Positions 42,760 to 51,619 of a stretch of DNA of 64,000 nt are shown here, piece by piece. The stretch covers positions 1,488,001-1,552,000 of the forward strand of contig NZ_CP162511.1 of the NCBI RefSeq assembly GCF_040939305.1, read 5' to 3'. The number at the start of each line of letters is the position of its first letter. Within the stretch, counting starts at the first letter, position 1. The notes under the pieces are model-generated. The model worked only from the letters and a program-made list of their open reading frames with translations. It had not been told where the DNA came from and searched no databases. A program made the position numbers and the translations under genes. The stretch comes from Herbiconiux sp. A18JL235 (lineage in GTDB: Bacteria > Actinomycetota > Actinomycetes > Actinomycetales > Microbacteriaceae).

Positions 42760-43631
42760 ACCGCGGCGGCGTGCAGGCTCGGCCCGACGACGTCGCCGAG
42801 CGCCCGCTCACCATCGGGCAGCGCATCGACAAGAGCTACGGCGAGCTGTCTCCGCAGGAGCAGCGCGCCGCCGACTTCATCCTCGATCACCTCACCGACC
42901 TGGCGATCTACTCCGGCACCGAGCTCGCGCACCGCAGCGGAGTCTCGAAGGCGACGGTCTCGCGGCTGTTCAGGCGGCTCGGTTTCGAGAACGCCCAGGA
43001 GGTGCGCGAGCACGCGCGGTCGCTGCGCTCGTCCGGCGTGCCGGTCGGGGGAGCGACGCCCGGGGCATCGGCCGATCTCAGCGCCCACCTCGTGCGGGAG
43101 GTCGAGAACCTCAGGCGTTGCCTCGACGCGCTCGGCCCCGAGCGGCTCGAGCAGGCCATCTCGCTCCTCGTGCACAGCCGCTCGGTGGTGGTCGTGGGCA
43201 TGCGCAACAGCTTCGCGCCGGCGCTGCACCTCAGGGAGCAGCTCGCGCAGGCCCGCACCGGGGTGCTGCTCGCGCCCCAGCCCGGCCAGACCATCGCCGA
43301 GGAGTTCGCCGATCGGGATGCGCGTGACGTCGCCGTCGTGTTCGGCTTCCGGCGGCGGCCGGCGGGCTTCGCGCGGCTGGTGCAGGGGATCGCGGCACGC
43401 GGCGTGCCAGTGCTCCTCATCGGCGACGCATCGGCCAGGCGCTACGCCGAGTTCGCTCAGCTCTGGCTCGAGTGCCCCATCGACAGCGTCACCCCGCTCG
43501 ACAGCTACGCGAGCGCCATGAGCCTGGTGAACGTGCTCGCCTCCGGGGCTCTCGCGGCGCGGCCCCGCGACGCGCGCACGCGGATCGCCTCGATCAACAC
43601 GCTCTACGACGCCTTCGGCGAGCTCGAGTAG
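42756..43631 (+). CDS. MurR/RpiR-family transcriptional regulator
   Basis: 291 residues; GTG 42756 overlaps the allC stop. An N-terminal RpiR helix-turn-helix (about 18-92: LSPQEQRAADFIL and TELAHRSGVSKATVSRLFRRLGF, given in parts) is joined to a SIS domain (about 130-260: SRSVVVVGMRNSF) that binds a phosphosugar or other small ligand. Being last in the operon it may control it, probably through the inverted repeat at 40024-40037. RpiR regulators of purine or allantoin catabolism are known in other bacteria. Confidence 0.88.
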   Translation: MNRGGVQARPDDVAERPLTIGQRIDKSYGELSPQEQRAADFILDHLTDLAIYSGTELAHRSGVSKATVSRLFRRLGFENAQEVREHARSLRSSGVPVGGATPGASADLSAHLVREVENLRRCLDALGPERLEQAISLLVHSRSVVVVGMRNSFAPALHLREQLAQARTGVLLAPQPGQTIAEEFADRDARDVAVVFGFRRRPAGFARLVQGIAARGVPVLLIGDASARRYAEFAQLWLECPIDSVTPLDSYASAMSLVNVLASGALAARPRDARTRIASINTLYDAFGELE

Positions 43632-43657
43632 GGCCCCGGGGCGCGGGCCCGGGGCCC
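43631..43657. terminator. GC-rich hairpin between convergent rpiR and F420-reductase-like genes
   Basis: A perfect 10-bp stem of only G and C (43631-43640 with 43648-43657) encloses a seven-base loop, starting at the last base of the rpiR stop codon. There is no T run, as is usual for actinobacterial hairpin terminators. It could serve both convergent genes. Confidence 0.65.
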
Positions 43658-43680
43658 TGACCCGGGGTTCGGGACCCGTG

Positions 43681-44331
43681 CTACCGCACGGCCCCGGCGA
43701 GCTTGCCGGGGATCTCGGCCGCGGTCATCCGCACCACGTAGGCGGGGCGGTCGCGCTCGAAGCGCCAGCTCTCGTCGAGGGTGCCGGCGTCGACGGCGTC
43801 GAAGCCGAACTCGTCGAGCAGTGTGGCCACCAGCTGCTTGGCCGCGGCGTCGTCGCCGGCGATCGGCAGGCCGCGGCGGTCGGGCGTTCCGGTCGCCGAT
43901 CCGGTGGTGGTGAGGTCGGCGGCCATGATGTTGTTGAACGCCTTCACGACGGTCGAGCCGGGCAGGTGGGCTTGCAGCAGACCCGACACGGTGGCCTCTC
44001 CGGCATCGAGCACCGGCAGGTGCCCGTCGCGCTCGAAGTAGTAGTTGTTCGTGTCGATCACGATCTTGCCCTCGAGGGGCGCCACGGGCACCTGCTCGTA
44101 GGCTTTGAGCGGCACGGTCACGACGACGAGCTCGCCCGCCGTCGCCGCCTCCTCCGGTGTGCCCGCCGTGGCCTGGGGCCCGAGCTCGGCGATGAGGTCG
44201 GCGAGCGTCTCGGGCCCACGCGAGTTGCTGAGCACGACCGAGTAGCCGTGAGCGACGGCGAGTCGCGCGAGCTGGCCCCCGATGTTGCCCGAGCCGATGA
44301 ATCCGATGGTGGTGAGTCCTGTTGCGGTCAT
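43681..44331 (-). CDS. NADPH:F420 oxidoreductase-like Rossmann protein
   Basis: 216 residues with an N-terminal NADP-binding motif GFIGSGNIGGQLARLA (about 10-25) and the F420_oxidored domain. VVVTVPLKAYEQV (about 69-81) and VVKAFNNIMAADL (about 128-140) match the family that includes F420:NADPH reductases and many uncharacterised NADP proteins. Whether F420 is really used is uncertain, but the window encodes F420 synthesis. It lies 17 bases downstream of the MobA-like gene on the same strand, so they are probably co-transcribed. Confidence 0.8.
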   Translation of the reverse strand: MTATGLTTIGFIGSGNIGGQLARLAVAHGYSVVLSNSRGPETLADLIAELGPQATAGTPEEAATAGELVVVTVPLKAYEQVPVAPLEGKIVIDTNNYYFERDGHLPVLDAGEATVSGLLQAHLPGSTVVKAFNNIMAADLTTTGSATGTPDRRGLPIAGDDAAAKQLVATLLDEFGFDAVDAGTLDESWRFERDRPAYVVRMTAAEIPGKLAGAVR

Positions 44332-44348
44332 GCAGACGCCAACCCGCG

Positions 44349-45065
44349 TCAGGGGCTGTGTGTTCCCGATTCTCGGAGTGCTCGCCGGGGTCCGTCGACG
44401 TCGTCGCCGCCCCCGAGGTCGGTGCAGTCGACCTCTTCGGCGCCGTGCGCGCGCAGGTAGGAGCGGGCGCCCCGGTCTCCGCCGAGCGACGCGCCGAGCG
44501 CTGCGAGGTGATCGGCCCCGATGAGCACCGGATGCCCGGGGCGGCCGTCGTAGACCGCCTGCCGCAGGGCGGTGCGCGGTGACGCGACGTCGAGCAGCCG
44601 AGCCACGGATGCGGCGGGCAGCCGGGGGAGGTCGACGAGGGTGATGAGGGCGGCGTCGATGGTGGTGGGGTCGAGGGAGGAGAGCCCGGCCCTCAGGGAG
44701 GCGGAGAGGCCGTCGTGCCAGTCGGGCGCTTCGATGACCGTGATCGTCGTCGTGGATGGGGCGACACGGATGCCTCCGGCGGGGGAGCCACCCACTGTGG
44801 TGGCAAGCAGCTCACGCGCCTCGGTGGCTCGCGCGCCCAGCACCACGACGACGGCGGAGCAGCCGCCGTCAACGAGGGCGCGGATGCCGCGCAGCAGCCA
44901 CGGCTCACCCGTGAGTGGATCGGAGACGAGGGCCTTCGGCCGGCCCATGCGCGTGCCGGCGCCCGCCGCGAGCAGCACGCCGGTCGCCCGCACGCCCGAC
45001 CGGACCGGTGGGCTCGGGGCAGGCCCCGAACCGGGGTCGGTGGCATCCGCGTGCATGGTGCTCAT
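44349..45065 (-). CDS. MobA-like nucleotidyltransferase, probably molybdenum-cofactor cytidylyl- or guanylyltransferase
   Basis: 238 residues. The NTP-transferase P-loop LLAAGAGTRMGRPKAL (about 31-46) and the acidic metal site in LITLVDLPRL (about 145) place it with MocA/MobA-like enzymes that finish molybdopterin for xanthine dehydrogenase. Together with xdhC at 62286 it implies a xanthine dehydrogenase nearby, although its structural genes are outside this window. An alternative ATG is at 45056. It is divergent from uraD with only 14 bases between start codons. Confidence 0.83.
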   Translation of the reverse strand: MSTMHADATDPGSGPAPSPPVRSGVRATGVLLAAGAGTRMGRPKALVSDPLTGEPWLLRGIRALVDGGCSAVVVVLGARATEARELLATTVGGSPAGGIRVAPSTTTITVIEAPDWHDGLSASLRAGLSSLDPTTIDAALITLVDLPRLPAASVARLLDVASPRTALRQAVYDGRPGHPVLIGADHLAALGASLGGDRGARSYLRAHGAEEVDCTDLGGGDDVDGPRRALRESGTHSP

Positions 45066-45067
45066 CG

Positions 45068-45073
45068 TAAACT
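45068..45073 (+). promoter_or_regulatory. Leaderless -10 box (TAAACT) of uraD
   Basis: TAAACT fills the 14-base gap between the MobA-like and uraD starts and is followed by exactly six bases and the uraD ATG at 45080. Confidence 0.6.
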
Positions 45074-45079
45074 CGGGGT

Positions 45080-45631
45080 ATGACGGGAGTCGTGGATTCG
45101 GGGGAGTTGCGCGAAGCGCTGAGGTCGTGCCTGGGGGTCGAGCGCTTCGTCGCCGAGGTCGCCGGCGCCGCGCCCTTCGCGACGAACGACGAACTGCTCG
45201 CCACCGCCGACGCCGTGGCCCGCACGCTCACGCCGGCCGAGGTCGACGCGGCGCTCGCCCACCACCCGCGCATCGGCGAGCGGGCCGCCGGCGACGGGCA
45301 GTCGCAGCGCTTCAGCCGCTCGGAGCAGTCGTCGGCCGAGGCCTCGGATGCGGGCCTCGCCCAAGCGATCGCCGACGGCAACGCCGCCTATGAACGGCGC
45401 TTCGACCGCGTGTTCCTCGTCAGGGCGGCCGGGCGTGGGCGGGCCGAGATCCTCGCCGAGCTCACCCGCCGGCTCGTGCTCGACGACGCCGCCGAGGCGG
45501 CGACGGTGGCCTCCGAGCTTCACGACATCACCCTCCTGCGCCTCGCGTCGCTCTACCCGCCCACCGCAGCATCCGGAACCGCTGCGACCGCCGCATCCGG
45601 AACCTCGCCTCGTGCCGAAGGAGACGCATGA
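45080..45631 (+). CDS. uraD: OHCU decarboxylase
   Basis: 183 residues. It decarboxylates 2-oxo-4-hydroxy-4-carboxy-5-ureidoimidazoline to S-allantoin, the last step from urate. The active-site motif AHHPRIGER (about 67-75, with the catalytic His) and the C-terminal helix ELTRRLVLDD match the family. It shares an ATGA overlap with uraH, so the second and third enzymes after uricase are coupled. The Ala/Ser/Gly-rich C-terminus is variable. Confidence 0.93.
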   Translation: MTGVVDSGELREALRSCLGVERFVAEVAGAAPFATNDELLATADAVARTLTPAEVDAALAHHPRIGERAAGDGQSQRFSRSEQSSAEASDAGLAQAIADGNAAYERRFDRVFLVRAAGRGRAEILAELTRRLVLDDAAEAATVASELHDITLLRLASLYPPTAASGTAATAASGTSPRAEGDA

Positions 45632-45978
45632 ACGCCCATGTCCGCAGCAAGGTCACCACGCACGTGCTCGACTCAGGGATCGGGCTGCCGGCCGCCGGCG
45701 TGCCGGTGCGGCTCGAGCACGACGACCTCTGCAACTGGGTGATGATCGCCTCGGCCGAGACCGACGCCGACGGGCGGGCCACCGCGCTCGGCCCCACCGA
45801 GCTGCCTGCCGGGCGCTACCGTCTCAGCTTCGACACGAGCGTGTACTTCCACGAGCAGGAGATCCGCGCGTTCTACCCCGAGGTGCAGATCGTGTTCGAG
45901 CTCACCGACCCCGCCGCGCACTACCACGTGCCGCTGCTGCTCAGCCCCTTCGCCTACTCGACCTACCGCGGGAGCTGA
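45628..45978 (+). CDS. uraH: 5-hydroxyisourate hydrolase (transthyretin-like)
   Basis: 116 residues, the normal size. It converts 5-hydroxyisourate to OHCU between uricase and UraD. The N-terminal VTTHVLD with the catalytic His, the RLSFDTSVYF stretch, and the C-terminal YRGS tetrapeptide diagnostic for HIU hydrolase are present. It is translationally coupled to uraD and followed 10 bases later by a long palindrome. Confidence 0.96.
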   Translation: MNAHVRSKVTTHVLDSGIGLPAAGVPVRLEHDDLCNWVMIASAETDADGRATALGPTELPAGRYRLSFDTSVYFHEQEIRAFYPEVQIVFELTDPAAHYHVPLLLSPFAYSTYRGS

Positions 45979-45988
45979 CCTCCGCCGG

Positions 45989-46051
45989 CGTTCTCCCGCA
46001 CAAAGTCCGTGATAACCGAGGTCTTCACGGACTTTGTACGCGAGAACGTCG
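45989..46051. terminator. Palindrome with ACAAAGTCCGT core between convergent uraH and uricase genes
   Basis: Arms of about 29 bases pair with four mismatches around a short loop. Each arm contains the word ACAAAGTCCGT found in the palindrome at 36164. It starts 10 bases after the uraH stop and ends 57 before the uricase stop, so it could terminate both. Confidence 0.7.
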
Positions 46052-46108
46052 CGGCGAGGGCAGAAGTGGGCGAGAACGTCCGGGTCGGATGGCCCGACCG
46101 TCGGTCGG

Positions 46109-47029
46109 CTACGCGAAGCCGCCGGCGATGTCCCAGGCGGGGCCGGCTGGGGGCGCGTCGTCGCGGAGTACCGAGGCCTGGATGAGGCCGTAGGGCCGGT
46201 CGTCGGCGTGGAACACCTCGTTGTCGTTCTCGACCCCGAACGGCGACAGGTCGTAGAGGAAGTGGTGCTTGTTGGGTGCCGACAGACGGATCTCGGCGAG
46301 GAACGGGTACGCCTCCAGCACCGCCTTGCCCATCTCGTACAGGGTCTGCTGCAGCGCGAGCGAATGCAGGGTGGCGAACACGCTCACCATGGTCTGCTTG
46401 ATGCCGGTGTAGGTGGCCTCCCAGTCGATCGACCCCCACCCCTCGGCGGGCTCGAAGAAGCGCCACTTCGCCACCAGCGAGGTCGCCATGATGCGGTCGG
46501 TCGTGGGCTGCAGCCGGGTGTAGGAGTTCTCGAGGAAGTCTTTGAACTCCGAACCCGTGGTCTTCAGCAGCACGAGCTCTTTGAGGCCGCCGATCACCCA
46601 GGTCTTCTGCTCGGCGCCCTTGCCCTCCACGGTGATGGCGGCGGTGCGCACCTCCTGGCCCTTGCGCACGAAGGCGTGGTCGTGCTCGACCCCGTCGACG
46701 ACGGCGCGCTCCCAGGCGTACTCCTCGATCTCGATGCGGGCGCCCGAGACGGGCTCGACGTCGTCGACGAAGTGGGTGCCGAGCACCAGTCCGTAGCTCT
46801 CGATCGAGGTGAGCCCCTTCTCCTTGGCGTAGGAGTAGGCGGTCTGCTTCTGCGTGTCGGTGGGAAGCACGGCGCTCTGGTCGCCGACGAGGTGGGCCGC
46901 GTCGAAGGCTCCGCGCAGCGCGGTCGAGACGTTCACGTCGTGGATCTCGTGCCGCGCCGTGTCGCGGTACACCCTCACGATGCGGTTCTCCGCCTTGCCG
47001 TACTGGTGCGGTCCGAGGACGATCGACAT
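46109..47029 (-). CDS. pucL: Urate oxidase (factor-independent urate hydroxylase)
   Basis: 306 residues from ATG 47029 (AGGAG close upstream), matching the usual actinobacterial N-terminus MSIVLGPHQYGKAE. A longer GTG start at 47050 is possible. It oxidises urate to 5-hydroxyisourate without a cofactor. The two tandem T-fold domains are complete. LTSIESYGLVLGTHFVDDV near residue 70 belongs to the active-site half with the catalytic Lys/Thr pair. It lies 127 bases downstream of allantoinase on the same strand, in a gap that contains a GlnR-like site. Confidence 0.95.
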   Translation of the reverse strand: MSIVLGPHQYGKAENRIVRVYRDTARHEIHDVNVSTALRGAFDAAHLVGDQSAVLPTDTQKQTAYSYAKEKGLTSIESYGLVLGTHFVDDVEPVSGARIEIEEYAWERAVVDGVEHDHAFVRKGQEVRTAAITVEGKGAEQKTWVIGGLKELVLLKTTGSEFKDFLENSYTRLQPTTDRIMATSLVAKWRFFEPAEGWGSIDWEATYTGIKQTMVSVFATLHSLALQQTLYEMGKAVLEAYPFLAEIRLSAPNKHHFLYDLSPFGVENDNEVFHADDRPYGLIQASVLRDDAPPAGPAWDIAGGFA

Positions 47030-47132
47030 GCTCTCCTGCTCACTGCGCACCGGGTCGCATGAGTGGTGCGCGCCTCAAGTCTTGCGCCTGCGCCGGTCGC
47101 CGGAGAACGGATGCGCGGGGCCGCCGCCTGAT

Positions 47133-47148
47133 TTTACGATCTGTTTAC
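47133..47148 (-). promoter_or_regulatory. Degenerate GlnR-like box upstream of uricase
   Basis: On the minus strand GTAAA, six bases, GTAAA. Spacing fits a GlnR box but the half sites deviate from gTnAC and GaAAC. It lies about 104 bases before the uricase ATG. The rest of the 127-base gap shows no clear structure. Confidence 0.35.
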
Positions 47149-47156
47149 AAGGGGGC

Positions 47157-48554
47157 TCACTCGGTGGAACGGGCCTCGGGCCCCGCACCGGGGCGGGTGA
47201 GCAGCCTGCCGCTCGGCACCCGCTCGGGCGCCCCCGGGCGGTCGCCCACGACGTGGACGACCTCGCCCGCGAGCCAGGTGGTGTGCACCACTCCGTGCAG
47301 GGTGCTGCCGTCGTAGGCCGACACCTTGTTCTTGTGCTCGAGCTCCTCGGCCGAGACCACGAAGGTCTCCTCGGGGGCGAAGGCGACGAGGTCGGCGTCG
47401 CCGCCGACCGCGATGGCGCCCTTCGTGCCCAGCCCTACGAGCGCCGCCGTGTTCACGGCCATCCACCCCAGCACGCGCTCGAGCGGGATGCCGCGTTCGC
47501 GCGCCGCCGTCCACACCGCGGGGAACGACAGCTGCAGCCCCGAGATGCCGCCCCAGGCCTCGGCGAAGTCACCCGAGCCCGCGAACTTGAGCTCGGCGGT
47601 GGAGGGGGAGTGGTCGCTCGCGATGAGGTCGATGGTGCCGTCGAGGAGGCCCTCCCAGAGCAGGTCGCGGTTGGCCTCGTCGCGGATGGGTGGGCAGCAC
47701 TTGTACTGCGTGGCCCCGTCGGGGATGTGCTCGGCCGAGAAGCTCAGGTAGTGCGGGCAGGTCTCGGCGGTGAGGGGCAGCCCCTCCGCCTTGGCAGCGC
47801 GCAGGGCGTCGAGGGCACGGGCGCTCGAGAGGTGCAGGATGTGCGCCCTGGCACCCGTCGCCCGCACGCCCGCGATGACGTGGGCGATCGCATCCTCCTC
47901 GGAGAGGTCGGGTCGCGAGGCGACGAAGTCGAGGTAGCCGGGGCCACCGTGCGACGCCGAGGAGGCGGCGTCGAGCACGTCGGGGTCTTCGGCGTGCACG
48001 ATGAGCAGCCCGCCGAAGCCCGCGATCTCGGCGAGAGCGGCGTTCAGCTGCTCGGTGTCGAGGTGCGGGAACTCGTCGACCCCCGAGGGGGAGAGGAAGC
48101 ACTTGAACCCGAACACCCCCTCGTTCCAGAGCGGCTCGAGGGCGCCGAGGCTCGAGGGGATCGCGCCGCCCCAGAACCCCACGTCGACCCGTGCCTGCGG
48201 CGCCGCGGCCGCGCGCTTGAGCTCGAGCGCCTCGACGGTGGTGGTGGGCGGGATGCTGTTGAGCGGCATGTCGACGATGGTGGTGACCCCGCCCGCGGCG
48301 GCGGCCCGCGTGCCCGTGTCGAAGCCCTCCCACTCGGTGCGGCCCGGCTCGTTGACGTGAACGTGCGTGTCGACGATCCCCGGCACGAGCACCTGCCCCT
48401 CGGGCAGGGTGGCCACCTGGTGCGCCGGGATCTCCTCGTCGTACTCGGCGATCGCCGCGACAACGCCGTCGCGCACGGCGACGGCGGCCGCCCGCCACTC
48501 CCCGTCGACGAAGACCGACTCGGCGCGCACGACCAGGTCGTAGGGGTTGCTCAT
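47157..48554 (-). CDS. allB: Allantoinase
   Basis: 465 residues from ATG 48554 with GAGGAG seven bases upstream; the frame remains open further 5' without signal. It hydrolyses allantoin to allantoate. The dinuclear metal site is visible as H64 and H66 ([11 protein letters not shown]), carboxylated lysine K151 ([10 protein letters not shown]), HAEDPD, and DHSPS near residue 310. With uricase, uraH, uraD, allC and the aminotransferase it completes urate to ureidoglycine. Confidence 0.95.
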   Translation of the reverse strand: MSNPYDLVVRAESVFVDGEWRAAAVAVRDGVVAAIAEYDEEIPAHQVATLPEGQVLVPGIVDTHVHVNEPGRTEWEGFDTGTRAAAAGGVTTIVDMPLNSIPPTTTVEALELKRAAAAPQARVDVGFWGGAIPSSLGALEPLWNEGVFGFKCFLSPSGVDEFPHLDTEQLNAALAEIAGFGGLLIVHAEDPDVLDAASSASHGGPGYLDFVASRPDLSEEDAIAHVIAGVRATGARAHILHLSSARALDALRAAKAEGLPLTAETCPHYLSFSAEHIPDGATQYKCCPPIRDEANRDLLWEGLLDGTIDLIASDHSPSTAELKFAGSGDFAEAWGGISGLQLSFPAVWTAARERGIPLERVLGWMAVNTAALVGLGTKGAIAVGGDADLVAFAPEETFVVSAEELEHKNKVSAYDGSTLHGVVHTTWLAGEVVHVVGDRPGAPERVPSGRLLTRPGAGPEARSTE

Positions 48555-48699
48555 CGGTGACTCCTCGCTGTCGCGCACCTGCCCGGGCCGGTGCCTCACG
48601 GCTGATGCTCCCACCACCTTAGGGCGACCCTCCGACAGCGCCGTGACGTTGAAACGCGGCGGATGCGCCCGCTGAAACACCCCCGTCACAGCAGCTGGC

Positions 48700-48705
48700 T
48701 AGCAT
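48700..48705 (+). promoter_or_regulatory. Leaderless -10 box (TAGCAT) of the MetV-MetF fusion gene
   Basis: TAGCAT is followed by exactly six bases and ATG 48712. In the same 157-base divergent gap, GAAAC-n6-GTCAC (48674-48689) vaguely resembles GlnR half sites in reversed order and is too weak to call. Confidence 0.55.
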
Positions 48706-48711
48706 GACCGC

Positions 48712-49827
48712 ATGAACGCGACGCCCGAGCTGCGGGAGGCCTGCCCGAAGCACATGGAGTACGGCCCCTGCGGGGGCGTCGACTTCGACGGCAGCTGCGA
48801 GGTGGGCGAGTTCCGCTGCGTGTTCCTCGACCTCCCCACCGTGCGCTGGCGGGGTGGCGGCGAGGGTGACGACGACCGCCTTGCGAGGGACGCGCCGGGC
48901 GCGACGGGCGCGCCGACTGCGCCGGGCTCCTCGGGCGCGCGAGCGATGCGCGCCCTCCTCGCCACCCGCCAGATCGTCGTCGCCGACTTCCCGGGCCGTG
49001 CCCTCGACCTGGCATCCCTCGAGGAGTGCGCCGACACTCTCGCCGGCCGCGTCGACGCCGCCCTCGCCGGCGACTCCGGCCGCAGCCGCGTGCAGTTCCC
49101 GCCCGCCTACCGGGCCCACCTCATCCAGCAGCGCAGGCTCGCCGTGTGGACCGGCCTCAACTGCCGCGACCGCAACCGCGTCGCGCTCGAGAGCGAACTC
49201 GCCGGCCTCTCCGAGGTGGGCGTCGCCGCCGTGCACTGCGTGACCGGTGACCACACCCTCACCGGAGACCGCCCCGACGCGCTGCCCGTCTTCGACCTCG
49301 ACTCCACCAGGGCCGCCGCGCTCGCGCGGCGGGCCGGCCATCTCGTCTCGGTGGGCGAGTCCCCGACGACTCCGCCGCACGACCGCCGTGCCGCCCGTCT
49401 CGCCGAGAAGGTGCGGGCGGGGGCAGACCTCTGCTTCGTGAATCACGCCGGGGGAGCGGAGCCCGTGCGCCGCTTCATCGCCGAAAGCTGGGATGCGGGT
49501 GCCGCCCCAGGCTTCATCGCGTGCGTCCCGATGGTGGTCGACCACGGCAGTGCGACCCTGCTCCGTTCGTTCACCACCCTCGTGCTCCCCGAGGGGTATC
49601 TCGACGGCATCCTGGCCGCTGCCGATCCTCGCCGCGCCGGGATCGATGCCGCTCTCGCCCTCAGCGAGCAGCTGCTCGCCCTCGACGGAGTCGTCGGGGT
49701 GAACCTCTCCGGCGGGGCCGCCGACGGCAAGGAGCGCGAGTTCGCCGCGGCGCTCGCCGAGGTCGCCGACCGGCTGCAGCTCGGCCGCCCCGACGGCCGA
49801 GCGGCGAGCCCTAAGCTGACACCATGA
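48712..49827 (+). CDS. Methylenetetrahydrofolate reductase-like protein with N-terminal MetV-type zinc domain
   Basis: 371 residues. Residues 1-40 (CPKHMEYGPCGG, then CEVGEFRC) match the cysteine-rich MetV/MTHFR C-terminal domain that in other bacteria is a separate partner protein. Residues about 80-365 form a MetF-like TIM barrel: NCRDRNR (about 153-159), the flavin-contacting TGDHTLTGDRP (about 182-192) and PVFDLDS. The catalytic Glu of FEFFPP is replaced by an Asp-containing VADFPG. It probably handles one-carbon folate released by purine or glycine catabolism. The electron donor is unknown. Confidence 0.8.
   Translation: MNATPELREACPKHMEYGPCGGVDFDGSCEVGEFRCVFLDLPTVRWRGGGEGDDDRLARDAPGATGAPTAPGSSGARAMRALLATRQIVVADFPGRALDLASLEECADTLAGRVDAALAGDSGRSRVQFPPAYRAHLIQQRRLAVWTGLNCRDRNRVALESELAGLSEVGVAAVHCVTGDHTLTGDRPDALPVFDLDSTRAAALARRAGHLVSVGESPTTPPHDRRAARLAEKVRAGADLCFVNHAGGAEPVRRFIAESWDAGAAPGFIACVPMVVDHGSATLLRSFTTLVLPEGYLDGILAAADPRRAGIDAALALSEQLLALDGVVGVNLSGGAADGKEREFAAALAEVADRLQLGRPDGRAASPKLTP
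49812..49817 (+). promoter_or_regulatory. Leaderless -10 box (TAAGCT) of the decarboxylase gene
   Basis: TAAGCT lies in the last codons of the MetV-MetF gene and is followed by exactly six bases and ATG 49824, giving the decarboxylase a possible own promoter in addition to read-through. Confidence 0.45.
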
Positions 49828-51545
49828 GTGACCAGACACAATCCGGAACAAGCTCCCACCCCGCGGTCGTCACAGTCGGCCAGTACCTCGCCACCCGCCT
49901 CGTGCAGCTCGGCGCCGACCACGTGTTCGGCCTCCCCGGCGACTTCAACCTCAGCCTTCTCGATCAGATGGTGACGGTCGACGGGTTCACCTGGGTGGGC
50001 TCCACGAACGAGCTCAACGCCGCCTATGCCGCCGACGGCTACGCCCGCCTGCGACGGGGCATCGGCGCCCTCGTCACCACTTTCGGCGTGGGCGAGCTCT
50101 CGGCGATCAACGGGGTGGCCGGCAGCTTCTCCGAAGACGTCCCCGTCGTCAAGATCACGGGCATGCCCTCCACCACGGCCCGCGCCGCAGGACTGCACCT
50201 GCACCACACTCTCATCGACGGCGACTACGACCACTTCTACCGGGCCTACCGCGAGGTCACCGCCTCCGCCACCATCGTGAAGGCGACGACAGCGACGCGC
50301 GACATCGACGCCGCGCTCATGACGGCGCTCCGCGAGTCGAAGCCGGTCTACCTCGGCATCCCCGCCGACGTCGCCGTCGCACCGGTGCCCTCGGCCAACC
50401 TGCGGTCGCCTCTCGTGGCCGCGACCTCGGATGCGGGGGAGCTCGCCCGCTTCACCGCAGCCCTCGAGGAGGCCGTCTCCGAGCATCCGCGCGTGACGCT
50501 GCTCGTCGGGCCCCAGGTGCACCGCACCTCGCAGGAGCCGCTCATCCGCAGCATCGCCGACCACGACGGGGTGTACGTGGCGTCGCAGAACATGTCGAAG
50601 GCGGTGCTCGACGAGTCGCACCCCGCCTCACTCGGCACCTACATGGGAGCCTTCACCCGCATCGAGGAGGCCCGCGACGCCGTCGACCAGGCGCCGCTGC
50701 TCGTGCTCGCCGGAACGGTGATGAGCGACTTCCTCACCGGCTTCTTCACCCAGCGCTTCGACGAGCAGCAGGCGGTGGAGCTCGGACTCACCTCGGCGCG
50801 CATCGCCGACACCACCTTCTACGGCGTGCGGCTCACCGACTCGCTCGCGGCGCTGCACGAGGTGCTCGGCCGCTTCGAGCGGGAGGCCGTGGTGCCGGTC
50901 GGGCATCCGCCCGTTCCCGACGCCGATGCCCCGGTGGCCGGCAAGGCGCTCAGCCAGGAGCACTTCTGGGGTGCCGTGCAGAACTGGCTGCGTCCGGGGA
51001 CGACGGTGATCGCCGACGCCGGCACCTCGTTCTACGGCGCCCTCGACCTCGTGCTGCCCGACGACTCGGCGCTGCTCGGCCAGCCGGTGTGGTCGGCGAT
51101 CGGCTACACCGTGCCGGCGACCCTCGGCGCCTGCGTCGCCGCACCGGGCCACCGGGCCGTGCTCTTCGTGGGCGACGGGGCGGCCCAGCTCACGGTGCAG
51201 GAGCTCGCCACCATCCTCCACCGCGGCTTCACGCCGGTTATCTTCCTGCTCAACAACGACGGGTACACGGTGGAGCGCAAGATCCAGAGCCCGTCGGCGG
51301 TCTATCAGGACATCACGTCGTGGGACTGGACCCTCATCCCCGCAGCCCTCGGCGCGGGCGACCGGGTGCTCACCACGACCGCACGAACCGAAGACGAACT
51401 CGCCGCAGCGCTCTCGCTCGCCCACTCGGCCGACGACAAGGCCGTGCTGGTGGAGGTCGTGCTGCCGAAGCTCGACTCTCCGCGCCTGCTCACGGTGCTC
51501 ACCGACGCGATCGCCGCCGCCGCGAAGGCGGCAGCCGCGCGCTGA
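49824..51545 (+). CDS. Thiamine-diphosphate-dependent 2-oxoacid decarboxylase (pyruvate/indolepyruvate type)
   Basis: 573 residues; the ATG overlaps the previous stop. The N-terminal catalytic Glu lies in GSTNELNAAYAADGYAR (about 60-76), and the paired histidines are in HLHHTLIDGDYDHF (about 125-138). The thiamine-diphosphate motif runs from GDGAAQLTVQE (about 451) to NNDGYTVE. The His-His pair separates pyruvate, phenylpyruvate and branched-chain oxoacid decarboxylases from acetolactate synthase. Substrate cannot be told by eye. Coupling to a folate enzyme is odd. Confidence 0.9.
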   Translation: MSDQTQSGTSSHPAVVTVGQYLATRLVQLGADHVFGLPGDFNLSLLDQMVTVDGFTWVGSTNELNAAYAADGYARLRRGIGALVTTFGVGELSAINGVAGSFSEDVPVVKITGMPSTTARAAGLHLHHTLIDGDYDHFYRAYREVTASATIVKATTATRDIDAALMTALRESKPVYLGIPADVAVAPVPSANLRSPLVAATSDAGELARFTAALEEAVSEHPRVTLLVGPQVHRTSQEPLIRSIADHDGVYVASQNMSKAVLDESHPASLGTYMGAFTRIEEARDAVDQAPLLVLAGTVMSDFLTGFFTQRFDEQQAVELGLTSARIADTTFYGVRLTDSLAALHEVLGRFEREAVVPVGHPPVPDADAPVAGKALSQEHFWGAVQNWLRPGTTVIADAGTSFYGALDLVLPDDSALLGQPVWSAIGYTVPATLGACVAAPGHRAVLFVGDGAAQLTVQELATILHRGFTPVIFLLNNDGYTVERKIQSPSAVYQDITSWDWTLIPAALGAGDRVLTTTARTEDELAAALSLAHSADDKAVLVEVVLPKLDSPRLLTVLTDAIAAAAKAAAAR

Positions 51546-51619
51546 CGAGACGTGCCGCGTCGCGGGCCGACGGTGCACCGGAGCAGACCCCTCGACGACG
51601 CCGCGTCGGCGCGTGTGCC

